Assembly: GCA_020466095.1 (NCBI GenBank)
Contig: CM035806.1
Coordinates: 136,776,763 to 136,840,762 of the forward strand
DNA from: Chlorops oryzae
Lineage: Eukaryota; Arthropoda; Insecta; Diptera; Chloropidae
Reading direction: 5' to 3'
Length of the DNA stretch: 64,000 nucleotides
Numbering within the stretch: the first letter of the stretch is position 1; each line of letters starts with the position of its first letter. The position numbers were made by a program, and so were the translations under genes. Below are positions 1 through 10,090 of the stretch, in pieces. The notes beneath the pieces are model-generated. The model saw only the letters and a program-made list of their open reading frames with translations. It ran no database searches and was not told the origin of the DNA.

Positions 1-559
1 CAGGATAATTTTTAAAATAAATTTTTTTTTTCTAAAATACCTATAAAAGAAGGAATGTCAAAACAAATTTAATTAACGTTCAAAGCAAATGGCCGGCTCG
101 GTTGAACATAACCCTAAAAATAGCCTTCGGATGGACTTTATCCGATTAGGGCACTCCGTTGCACAGTGGTTTATTTGCGGAAAAAATGCATTTTTTGAAG
201 TACCTTATTCCAATGTTTGATGTTTTTATCTGAGTTAAGCATTGTTTCAATAAGAAGAATTCATGATATTTTTTTCCGAAAAGGAAATTTTTATCCTCAA
301 TAAAGTTATTGAAAGTCAGAAAACATTTTTTCACCTATAACCATGAAAATATTGGTAATATAAAGCAACATTTTTTTTCTTATTATATTGTTTTGATGGC
401 TCCGTTTGTTGGTTTTATATGAAAAAGTAGCATTTTATCGTCAAAATATAAAAAAAATTTAATCAATCCATGAAGAATTTTTGAAGTTATGAGCAATGTA
501 ACAGGCAGCTTTCTAAACATCAATTTTCCGCCTTTTATGGACAAAAACTTAGTTACCTT
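1..559. other. AT-rich non-coding stretch
   Basis: No gene, RNA gene or bounded repeat is visible on either strand. The sequence is AT-rich with short homopolymer runs. Confidence 0.5.
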
Positions 560-1044
560 TGTTTACCTTTGTGCTCTACCTATATAAAAATGAAAGGTCG
601 AGATGTCATCTTTCAATATCTGAACGAAATTTTTGCCGACAGCTGCCTACCAATGAGTTATTCCAATTTAAATGAAAAAATACTTGCAAAAAAAATTGTT
701 AAAAAAATGGGGCATACTTTTAGGGGGGCTGTTGACATAAGAATTATGAATGGTATTTTATGCCTGTGACGGTTCATAAGATGTTAATACATGGGCAACG
801 AATAATGGATGCCGCAGTTCTTCCAATAGGAATGCTATCTGAAGAAGCCGAAAAGGCCCGAAACAAGGATTACCGAAAATACAGACTGATGTTTTCCAGG
901 AAATGTGACAGAGTCTCTACGAATGAAGACGTTTTCTGTCGGCTAATGGCAACTTCGGATCCTTATATTACTTTTATAAGACGTCAACCCTCTAAAAATA
1001 CCTTGGAATTAGATCCGGTCGTAATTGAAATGATAGCCGAATAA
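560..1044 (+). pseudogene. Broken ORF of a transposon-associated insect protein family
   Basis: Two short open frames lie end to end in different phases (569-769 and 760-1044). The second reads as a C-terminal part with motifs such as VHKMLIHGQRI, LPIGMLSEEAEKARNKDYRKY and SDPYITFIRR. I recognise this signature (HK.LIHG, LPIG.LSEEA..ARNKD) as one that recurs in uncharacterised, multicopy, mobile-element-linked proteins of arthropods; the exact transposon class is unsure. The shift between the two halves and the missing N-terminus indicate a decayed copy. No host-gene neighbour or intron is visible. Confidence 0.45.
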
Positions 1045-2110
1045 ATTAAAAATTGTATTTCTTATTTGCAATAATTTCAAGAAGTTGTTCACATTTTGGG
1101 AATGGTGGTGGGGAATTCAGTTGTGGGTGGTGGGCGTGGCCGATTTCGATGGAACTTTCAGAATGTGTTTATATTGTCGTATTTAAGGTTTGTGTATAAT
1201 TTTATGACAATCCGAGCAAAAATAAAAGTTTTATATGCAAAAAGATGTTGGTGGTGTATGGGAGGTGGGAGGTGGGCGTGGCCGATATGGATGAAATTTT
1301 CAAATTTTCTTAATTTCACCTATAGCAATGGGTGTACCAAAATTCATTGCTCTACAACAACTCCTTCTATTTTTTTCCAAAAAATATATGAAGCCAAACC
1401 ACTGTGCGTTGCTTAAAAAGTTCTAAGATAAATAAATAACTTGTATGTCCTATTTTATAAAACAAATGAGAATTATACCAAATGTAAAGAAATGTAATTA
1501 AACATATTTGCTTTCAAATCAGCCAATAATGTTGTTGACTCAACCATTTTTCTTTTGAAATTTTTGTTCTCCTCGAAAATCAAAAGGACTGTGAATAACA
1601 ATGCGCCCTTTTAAAAAAAAAATCATGGTTACGTTCGCTCAGTGTATGTATATCCACCTTCATTGCATTAAACCTTCAAAAGGAACAATTATATCCCATT
1701 GAGAGAAGTTTAGCAGAACTTTATCAATGAAATAACAACAAGTACCTTTGTTGCCAGCGGCATCGAATCTACCGTGCTAAGGCGTTCTTCGGAAATTGTG
1801 AAATGGACATATTTCATAACAAAAGAAGCGACGGGTGCAAATTACATCATCTAGATTCCAGAATGGCCTGGATTCAATCTGCAACGACACCATCGAACAT
1901 TTCACTTTACGACAATCAGGCAGCCTTCAAATACAAAACAACTGTATCCTTAAACATGACCAGCACCGGAAGGCCGCAAAGCATACCAGATATACCCAGT
2001 CCGAACGGTTACATAAGTACTTATCAACACTACAATTTTCCAACTTAGCAATAAATTTGAATTTTGTATAAAAGCACAAATGTTCTATAAAAAAACCTAT
2101 TCGAAATAAA
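1045..2110. other. Non-coding, repeat-like spacer
   Basis: Two G-rich blocks with GGTGGGCGTGGCC (about 1128-1142 and 1265-1284) lie in otherwise AT-rich DNA. Two overlapping short frames at 1803-2071 have no domain I recognise. The text near 1350-1390 (AACTCCTTCTAT) recurs at about 19808, so part of this spacer belongs to a dispersed repeat. Confidence 0.35.
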
Positions 2111-2159
2111 CACTCAATTCACCACCCCCAGTGCTAATTGATTGATTGTTAACGAACTC

Positions 2160-2790
2160 AATTTGAGGAACGCGCTAGTTCAATCGGCGAAAGTCGTGGT
2201 TTTTTTTCCTTTAACTCCCGTTCTGCTCCACATTATTTGTGCAACTTTAATATTGAAAGGCTAGCAAGCACCTAAGCTTCTAACGATAACTTAATCCAAG
2301 CTGCTACGCATTTTAGTTCAGAAGTTACGAAGAATATCCATTAGTGGGCATGGCAGTGAGTGGACCACATCAATTTTTTCCTAAACCTTTCATTCGTCTT
2401 GATCAGCCTTTGTTTCGAATTTAAAGCCTCTATTTTTTTTTTTTTTTGCGGAAGTTAAGAAAAATCTCCATTTTTGGGCGTGAAGTGGGTGGATATTACC
2501 CATATTGACTTAGGATCATGCTCGGAGCCCGATACCCTTGTGTGCCGAATTTCGAAGTGATTGGTCCAGCCGTTTGGAAGAAGATCTGACCAAAGATGGC
2601 TGGACTGACAGACGGACAGAGGGATATGCCTAAATCGATGCAGTTTTCGTTCCTGATCAAAAATATTTGTGTATGTCTCTACGGAGCAGTTACAAGATCC
2701 GTACACAGCTGATATACCCTGCTCACGCTGGTTACAAGCGCTTATAAGCAGTAATAAAGGAGCATTCCAGGTACGGGACAAATAATATTC
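2160..2790 (+). repeat. Copy of dispersed 'GGGCGTGGC...GGACAGACGGAC' repeat family (degenerate)
   Basis: This stretch shares ordered blocks with 50141-50890: GAAGTTACGA followed by a GGGCATGGCAGTGGGTGG-like block, TTTCATTCG, AGGATCATGCTCGGAGCCC, GTGTGCCGAATTTCG, CAGCCGTTTGGA, GACAGACGGACAGAGGG, CTAAATCGATGCAG and a TATACCCTGCTCACGCTGG end. It has no coding potential of its own. The family is unclassified here; other members are at 13829-15032 (minus), 29149-30496 and 50141-50890. Confidence 0.6.
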
Positions 2791-2957
2791 ATGATATTTT
2801 TTATGTTTAAATTTTTAATTTTATGAAAAGATTATTTTAATGTACTCAAATTAAGATATCCTTAACAGGATATAAGTTCCCCTTTCTAAAAATTAAGTGA
2901 TTATATTAGTTTTTGCCTGTTTGTACGGGACAAAAGTATCATTTTCTGAGGAATGGT

Positions 2958-3092
2958 CCTAAAGCGCTTTTTTTTTTTAACACAATAAAGCGCTTGTCTC
3001 TCCTTTTGAATACACATGATTGTAACATTGGCATGTCCTACGAACTGAGCGCTTTATTTCAGCAAGTACTTAGCGCTTGTGAAGCGCTTAGC
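2958..3092. repeat. Cluster of AGCGCTT palindromes
   Basis: Five copies of the AGCGCTT core occur within about 130 bp (near 2962, 2989, 3048, 3072 and 3083). The outer ones are in inverted orientation, so the block can fold back. It may be the ends of a small decayed element. Confidence 0.4.
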
Positions 3093-3225
3093 TTCGGACG
3101 AAAAAAAAATTGATAAATCACATTTTTAGTGTTTTACGAATGTACATATGTAGGTATACTTATAATCTCAATTATATTTTTTCAATGCCTACGTGTTGCC
3201 GCTTTTTATTTCTCTCTTTTGATTC

Positions 3226-3300
3226 CTCCTGTGTGGGATTCGAACCCCGGAACTCTCGTTTTCTAACCATGTGCTCAATCGTCGACACCGTTCTTGCAAA
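3226..3300 (-). mobile_element. tRNA-like (SINE-type) relic
   Basis: Read on the minus strand, this has a perfect Pol III B box, GGTTCGAATCC, preceded at tRNA spacing by an A-box-like segment (GTCGACGATTGAGCAC). The arms do not form a clean cloverleaf, so it is better read as a tRNA-derived repeat than a working tRNA gene. Confidence 0.45.
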
Positions 3301-3601
3301 ACCGGAAGTTGTTCTCGTTCATAAATTTAAGGTAAAATAAAATTTTGAATTTTAAATAAATTTATCAGTTCTCAATTGTGCGATTATAACTCGCACGACC
3401 TTTTTCTCATCGTAGTTCGGAAAAATTCACGAAAAATTGAAAACATTTTTTTATTACAGGTTCATGCAATTCAATTAATTGCAAAAACCAAACTTGTTTT
3501 TTGGGGTTCAAAATTGCAATTTAAAACCATTTGTATTTGTTATACTCGATTAGAAGCGCCGTTTGTTCTGCTTGTTCTGATATAAACTTCCCTGACACCC
3601 C

Positions 3602-3830
3602 CACATAAACTAAGCTATTGGCAGGCAGTTCCCCTACAATCTCTTATACCTACTTTGTAAGCTATTGGTAGGCAGTTCGCATACAATCTCGTATACTTTG
3701 TAAGCTATTGGTAGGCAGTTCGCCTTCAATCTCGTTAACTTTGTAGCTATTAATATTCAGGTGGCTTACAGTCTCGTATAAATTGCAGGCGGTAGGCACT
3801 TTTGGCGGTAGGCACCGCTGGTGTAGTTCC
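3602..3830. repeat. 43-bp minisatellite in a dispersed repeat, copy 1
   Basis: Three or more units of about 43 bp, built on AAGCTATTGGTAGGCAGTTC and CTACAATCTCGTATAC, run from 3610 to about 3750. A variant tail (TAGCTATTAATATTCAGG ... TAGGCAC) follows. The same arrangement recurs at 6190-6370, so the array belongs to a mobile or duplicated unit. Confidence 0.65.
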
Positions 3831-4057
3831 GAATAGGACTAAGGGACTTTGAATGAATTAATTAAATTAAATAAATTAATTAAATTAATCAAAACTGACT
3901 GAGTTCCGTTTCGAGATCCAAGAAGTGCCCTTTAATGGAAAAATATTTTCATCCACAGTGGCACAATAAATCAATAAGGATATTGTAATTTAATGAGTCT
4001 CTATCAGTACATTAATGCAGCTTAATATTCTTTGCAGTACATGATTAACGAACTCAC

Positions 4058-5326
4058 CTGTAAATCAGGCGCTGTGGCGGGTTGCACAAGATCACAGGCA
4101 TAAATCCAAGGATTAATGCGTATGAGAGGGGATGCACTCTGAAACAACGTTTTCCGAAGATCGGTACCTCCAGTAAATGCTTTTTCATGTGTTTCGCCAA
4201 AAAATTCAGTGTCCCAGCCTTTAACGAAAGTTAAACTTCCTGTGGCTGCTGCAGTTTTGTTGTGTTTTAATAAGCTTGAAAAGTGCAGGTTTTTCGGCTC
4301 CACATCCTTGATTTCAGCGACTTTAAAATGCCCAATGTCATTATGACGATCACCAGCAGTTTCAAGATTCTCCACATGGATAAGATCTGCAGTAAATTCA
4401 ACGTTTGACGAAACGGTAGCATTATCGCCGAAGGTTTCACGGCGCGCTGGGAATGGCACTTCTTCAACAGCATCTAAACTATCATCGTCCCTTTCGACGG
4501 TGTCTGTATTGCTGTAGTGCTTCGCCAACGTCTTCTCATCTCCTTCCTTGTTAATATAATCTGTCTCGTCCCCTTTTTGTTTTTTCACTTGGGGGAAGGA
4601 ATCTACTGAAGGTAGGTCATCATCTGCAACTAAGGCAAATATATTTTCTTCATCTAAAGACTCGGAAGCTTCTGCAGACGATTTTACTGGAAGAAACTTC
4701 AAATCTGAGTCGTTATCACTGCTCCTGCTGGAACTATTTTCATCGCAATCAGTATTAATCCTTGTGCTCTCGTGTTCAGTCTCTTCACTAAGAGAAGACT
4801 CCTTGAAATCCACAATAGCTGGAGCAGTACTAGTTTGGAAGACGCTGTCTAAAGCACTACCAGAACGACCGATTTCGACGCTCCGCTTTTCTCTGTGATA
4901 ATAAGAAACGGGGATACTTTTGTAAGGCTTTTGTGTTGTCTCATGCTTTTCTAGCTCCCGCCATCTTTTTGGCTTTTTGAAGTATTCATTTTTAATATTT
5001 ACGTCTAAGGCCGATGAATACTTCCGGAAATATTTTGGGAGTGTATTTAGTTTCCGATGATGATTGGACTTGTGTACAGAATTTCGTCCCTTCTGTTTCG
5101 CTGACGTATAGCTCCCGATGATCAAACCAAAGGGAAATAAAAAACGGCTGTGCTCTGGTAAAGCGTGCGCGTTGAAGTAATTCTGCCGTGACGTTGGAGC
5201 CGAAAATTCTAATGAAAGTGGCAATGAAGGTGATGATAATGTTTTAGAACTGGTTTTGGTGCTGCCACGCCGAGCCCCCGAAATAAACACAAGCGCCATC
5301 ACGACCAGCCCAGGTCCTGGCCGCAT
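4058..5326 (-). CDS. First coding exon of an unrecognised secreted, dibasic-processed protein
   Basis: An open frame of about 420 codons starts at 5326 and ends at a strong splice donor, CAG|GTGAGT, at 4058/4057; the few codons past it to a stop at 4022 are probably intronic. The first ~22 residues (MRPGPGLVVMALVFISGARR) look like a signal peptide, followed by Ser/Thr- and His/Lys-rich sequence. A furin-type site (YYHREKRSVEIG) lies near residue 145, followed by a long acidic Ser/Asp/Glu-rich stretch. The exon ends with a more ordered segment containing INPWIYACDLVQPATAP. This fits an N-terminal pro-region of an extracellular protein whose folded domains are in later exons. I do not recognise the family and found no second exon in 1-4057. 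Start choice: first Met; Met9 is an alternative. Confidence 0.7.
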
Positions 5327-5407
5327 ATTGACCTCGGGTTCGGCGGTGCTAGCATGGTGCAGGCCTGCTTGAGACGCGCTTGCGGCTCCACTTCAGTTCG
5401 ACCAATG

Positions 5408-5431
5408 ATGGGCTCATGACCCCATCATCAT
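5408..5431. promoter_or_regulatory. 24-bp near-perfect dyad upstream of the secreted-protein exon
   Basis: ATGATGGGCTCATGACCCCATCAT reads almost identically on both strands, with the mismatches only near the centre. It lies about 80 bp upstream of the start codon at 5326. It could be a dimeric factor site or a 5'UTR hairpin; nothing else supports a function. Confidence 0.25.
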
Positions 5432-5449
5432 AATTTTGGTGATTTCCAC

Positions 5450-6189
5450 TTACAATACGAGAAGTATAGTAGAAACTTGGCTGATGGCAAAGTTAAAGAA
5501 TCTCCTTTATATAGTCGACATCTTAGACCCAAAAATAGCTTTTATCTGAAATTGAAAAGAAGTTTCCATGTGCTTATTGGACATAAAAGAGAAATTGAAG
5601 AAAAATATCAAAAATAATATATACTATATGTATTTGAGAATGATTCTTATTTCTTAAGAAAGTTGGTACCTATTCTAAGATGCATTTACATTTGGCATCA
5701 GGGATCGGCGAAAAAGGCGAAAATTTGATTCGATTTTCTTCTCCGTGCTTCATAGTTCTTGATTATTGTGTAAAAGAAATTCACAAATTGCAAATAAAAA
5801 ATTGCGGAATAATGAAATTCATTCAAATTCGAAAAATTTGATTGACATAGATATGATAATAATTATGGAATTAAAAATTTGATTACTTACAAAATCTAAA
5901 ACCTAGACATAAGGATCGTTTTTAAGGTTGGAGCATTTCAAGTAGCGCAAATATACAAAAAGGACCCTTAAGCTTGAAAAATATAAAGAAAAAATAATAA
6001 TAATAAAACAATAACAATGTAAGCTTGAGCTATTTCGAATAGTGTGTCAAAGTTTTAATACTTCGCAACGGCGAAAATGCTGCCTACAGAAGCAACGAAC
6101 CGTAACACATTTCGTAGGCCGTAGGCGGTAATGCATACGACCTCATATACCATCCTAGTATACTTTTGTTCGAGCGTGGCCGTTTTGTA
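5450..6189. other. AT-rich intergenic DNA
   Basis: No open frame with recognisable content and no bounded repeat could be seen on either strand. Confidence 0.4.
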
Positions 6190-6370
6190 GAGTGAACGCC
6201 TACCACCACCACATAAAGTAAGCAATTGGTAGACAGTTCGCCTACAATCTCGTATACTTTGTAAGCTATTGGTAGGCAGTCGCCTACAATCTCGTATGCT
6301 TTTTAGCTATTAATATTTAGGTCCGTAACAGTCTCGTATACTTTGTAGGCGATAAGCACTCTTGGCCGCT
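6190..6370. repeat. 43-bp minisatellite in a dispersed repeat, copy 2
   Basis: This repeats the organisation at 3602-3830: two units with AAGCTATTGGTAGGCAGT and CTACAATCTCGTATAC, then the variant TAGCTATTAATATTTAGG and a TAGGCGATAAGCAC end. It has fewer units than copy 1. Confidence 0.6.
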
Positions 6371-7919
6371 GGGCTATAAATGGTTCCTTATTGAACATTT
6401 GCGCTACTAAAAATACTATAACATTAAAAACGTATTTATTTATTATCAAATTATAAGTGTTAATTTTGTTTTCCTAATTATATAATAACCCTAGGGAATT
6501 TAATAAATTTTTTGATGCAAATAAATATTTTATTGTGCACTTGGTCATATGTAAGAAGGCGAGCTTTGGTCAATGTTTTGGGCACCATCAAATATGGGCC
6601 ATTTTTAATGAGTGCTATCTTAAGATACCTATTAAAATAGGTGAATATGGTAAGAAATCAATAATGTTTCCTTATTGAGAAATAATAAGTCCCGCATTCT
6701 TATCGACTTTCTCAGATTGCCATTGGCCCCCTTGAGGACAGGCCAATTTTTCGAACTTTTCTCTGGTAAGTCCTTTACATTGTTGGGATAGAGCTTTGCG
6801 AACAAGCCGAAAAGGTTTTCTGTATTAAAAATAAGTGGGGCTGATAATGGATGGTTTTTTTTTTTTTTTTCAAAAGAATGCATTCAAATAATTCGATTCA
6901 AAATTTTTGTTGAAATAAATTCATTTTTAAAGCACCATTCATTATGTGACTGATTCACTGATTTACTCAAAAATGAATCATTCATTTACAGCACTGGTAT
7001 TTATGTATATAATTTTTGGACAAATTTAAAAAAGAATTGCAATTCAATTTTTTAAATTCGTCAAGGGATGAGTTCAAATTTCAATTCATTGAATTCAAAC
7101 GAATGCATTCAAATTTAAATTCCATTCAAATTTGTTGTTCAAATAAATTCTTGAATTCAACTGAATGAAAAAGCACAAATGAGTCATTCATTTACTATGT
7201 AATAAAATATTATTTTGACATATTAAAAACATGTTTGTTTGTTTTTTTAATTTCACAAGGCATTTCACAAGAGAACAAGAGAGGTTAGTCATCATCAATA
7301 ACAATTCATATGAAAGTCATGAAAAATTGCCATGTAAACAGTTCAGCAGAAATTTGGATTTCAACTGAAAGCGGAGAAAATGAAGAAAAGAAAATTTGAA
7401 TAAAATTTTTATATTTTTTTTCATAATTATCCATAATTGAATATTTGCATGCAGCACCAGCAGCAAGTACAATTGCCATACATGTTCCAAGGCAGGTCCG
7501 TACGCACGGGGGGAGTTTTGGGGGTTATAATGACCCCTTATATGAAAACAACACTATAAGGTCATCAGGAAAACACAACAACAATAACGAAATCAGCAAC
7601 GTCAGATACTGGACAGATACACATATTCAGATGAAACGGGACTTGTTACTGTAAAGGAAGTAATGAAGCTTTCATGCCAGATATTATTCGGAAGAGATTT
7701 GAATGAATAACGCATTCTGAGAAATTGTGAATTGGAAACTGTTAAAGCAGCACAAATATCATCTAAATCAGCGAGCTAGATCATTATTGCAAACTACATA
7801 CATATATATATACAATATATGACTATTGTACAATGATATTAAAGAAACAAATTTTCCCCCAATAAATGATTCTTGTAAATAAATTTCAAATTTATTTGAA
7901 TTTGAATCACTTCAGGCGA
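6371..7919. other. AT-rich spacer with decayed repeat sequence
   Basis: The 6890-7200 part is built from GAATTCAAA/ATTCATT words, like the interior of the element at 43864. It includes TTACAGCACTGG near 6990, resembling that element's terminus, so a decayed hAT-like copy is plausible. A 69-codon frame at 7445-7654 (Asn-rich) has no recognised domain. Confidence 0.35.
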
Positions 7920-8330
7920 AGGAACTTACCATCAGTTGAAGACCAACGGAAAAATTTTTTGGATCCAGGAAGTGAAATAGTCCAAAGCGCGATCATATTC
8001 TAAGATAAGTAAGTAATTATGTATTCTCATTTAAAGAGACTGATGACATTAAAATTGAAGTCGACGGTAAAGTTATATGTTTGACTAGACTGTGTATGAT
8101 AGAATATACTGTTGTGATCACGCTCGAGAGCTCACTGTATCGAGCGAAAATACAAAGGCAGAGCAGCTAAGCAAAGTTAATGCACTAAGTTCGGGCAGAT
8201 CGGCAGAAATCAATAATGGAACAACGATCGAGAATGGGAGCGAGACCGCACGAGCCGAAAATTGGAACGCTGAGCTTGCAAAAGAGGTGCACTGGTGAAC
8301 ATTTAATATTTGGCGCCCAACGTGGGGCAA
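7920..8330 (+). mobile_element. LTR-retrotransposon relic with primer-binding site
   Basis: TGGCGCCCAACGTGGGGC at 8311-8328 matches the form of a tRNA primer-binding site that follows a 5' LTR. The ~390 bp before it would be the LTR, though its left edge is not defined. After the PBS comes an A-rich leader and a short frame from 8389 (MADSIIDFNGGLKRKKLNK...) that could be a truncated gag start. No pol or second LTR is seen, so this is a 5' fragment. Confidence 0.4.
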
Positions 8331-8948
8331 ATTTAACAAAATCAAACAAATAACAATTTTTAGAGTTCGGTCGAAATATAGGATAGTAATGGCTGACAGC
8401 ATAATTGACTTTAATGGTGGACTGAAACGCAAGAAGCTAAACAAATGGAACAGGAAAGAGTTGTCAAATCCATATATGGAAAATATTTTCAGAGCTGTCC
8501 CCCAAACACTAATCATAAGGATTCAGAGGATTGAACTTGTTTCATTTATATATTTATTCTCTGCACGCAAACATAAAAATAAATACTATTGTAAATTTTG
8601 TTCAATGTAGGCTTATTAAGGTGGATCAAGATTTTAATTTACTATTCCACTAGCAGAACGTACCTAGCAGACACAACCATAAACCTTTTCCTCAATTTGA
8701 GAACAAAGTCCCCTTTTTGTTGATAATGCTATCATTCTCAAATGAATCTCCAATTGAAAATATTCCCATTTTTTACAATTGCATAGAACATTCCTCCAAA
8801 ACTAAAAGCTTCGTTTTCTTGAAAAAAGCATCATTTGATAGATAGTGAGTGGTATTGACTTTGATACGCAACAAACAATGATGAGTTACTAAAGCGTTCT
8901 AATTTACAATCCTTTTTTCTGTAAAAGCTAAACAACTGAATGATAATA

Positions 8949-9080
8949 TCGGCATGTGTTACATGAAATCGAATACGACAGAAAACGTTCGATTTCGGTT
9001 AAAAAAATTTTCATACAAATGTAAGACTTGAAATCGAACAAGTATTTCTAGTCGTATTCGATTTTTTCTGTCACATGCAA
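8949..9080. mobile_element. MITE 'Y', copy 1 (short, uninterrupted)
   Basis: A ~130-bp element with inverted ends (TCGGCATGTG ... CACATGC), subterminal AAATCGAATACGACAGAAAA and its inverse. The same ends bound 23123-23961. It is absent from the repeat X copy at 18575-19145, where CTGAAGATTATATGATATG runs without a break. Confidence 0.75.
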
Positions 9081-9187
9081 CACAGTATATGATATGTTTG
9101 CGAGTCTGCTGCGTTGAAAAGCTTTTAAGTAATCAAACGGTTCGCAATTTTCACTTTTATTTCAACCGCTTTATTTTGTATACTCTA

Positions 9188-9916
9188 CAGGGTGTTCCAT
9201 ACTCAATGGAACAAAAAAAAGGGGGTGATAGGGGGGGTCCAGACGGACCAAAAATCGTATGGCAGGGGGAGGGTCGCAAATGAACCCCTGAGGAGTTACA
9301 TGCAAAAAACAATATTTTGGTTTTTTCACTGGTGCTCCTCACTTACAGGCCGTAAATTCAAAATCACATATGATATGAAAAGCTTGGCGGTTTTCCGTTA
9401 ACACTGCATACTACGATTTTAAATAATTCAACTCCGTTTTCTCTGGTACCACCATCTAAGCCTAAAATAGTGTAATTTTGGATTTTAAAGTGATTTAATT
9501 TAAAAGAAATACGATCGGGTCTCTTTTTTTTCTCTTTTCGAAAACTTTGAGTTTTTCTCTTCAATTTGATACCATGGTTGCTAAAAAAAAAGTTTCACAG
9601 TCAATGCAAAACTAAGGTTTGAAAATAATTATTTTGTATTTTTGACTCCCAGAAATGTTATTTTAATCAAATTTATTGAGCACACTTTTAGGCAGCATGA
9701 GAAAAAGAAAAATCTAAGAAATTTAAAAATTTCTGAATAGTGTTTTAGTTTGACATATCCGCCTAAAAGTATGCTCACCAATTTAGTCGAATTCTTTCCG
9801 CTCCTCTAGCTCCTTACGAGTGCAAGATGGACCCCCCTTTCCATACAATTTTTTGCTTGTATGGGTCCCCCCTTTCACCTCCTTTTTTTTTGATCCATTG
9901 AGTATGGAACACCCTG
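9188..9916. mobile_element. TIR element with TA target duplication (mariner/Tc1-like MITE)
   Basis: The ends CAGGGTGTTCCATACTCAAT and ATTGAGTATGGAACACCCTG are inverted repeats, extending to about 23 bp. TA flanks both sides (9186-9187, 9917-9918). The repeat X copy near 18762-18778 carries the empty site, TATAGAGTATAC on the opposite strand, with a single TA. The 729-bp interior has no transposase. Confidence 0.9.
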
Positions 9917-10090
9917 TATACGTATTTCGGCGAATTCGCTTCCGCCTTCATCAGGATGATTCCTAATTCCGTTTGATTACTTAAAACTGAAGATTTTTCA
10001 CAAAATCGATGGTAGCTCCAAAACTAGAGCTGAGAAAAAATTTTCAAAAATATTCCTCACTGTCACCATAACCACCCATATCCAAAACTC

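Larger units (their letters stand above)
8690..10090 (+). repeat. Dispersed repeat 'X', copy 1, split by two nested insertions
   Basis: Blocks of this region match 18575-19145 in reverse orientation, in the same order. They include CATTCCTCCAAAACTA, CATCATTTGATAGATAGT, CTGTAAAAGCTAAACAACTG, GATATGTTTGCGAGTCTG, ATACGTATTTCGGCGAATTC and AAAATCGATGGTAGCTCC. The match is interrupted at 8949-9080 and 9188-9916 by two TIR elements absent from the other copy. Confidence 0.8.

Noticed and set aside
8118..8516. 132-codon minus-strand frame with hydrophobic stretches
   Set aside because: It overlaps the LTR/PBS relic, and hydrophobicity is what antisense of A-rich DNA gives.
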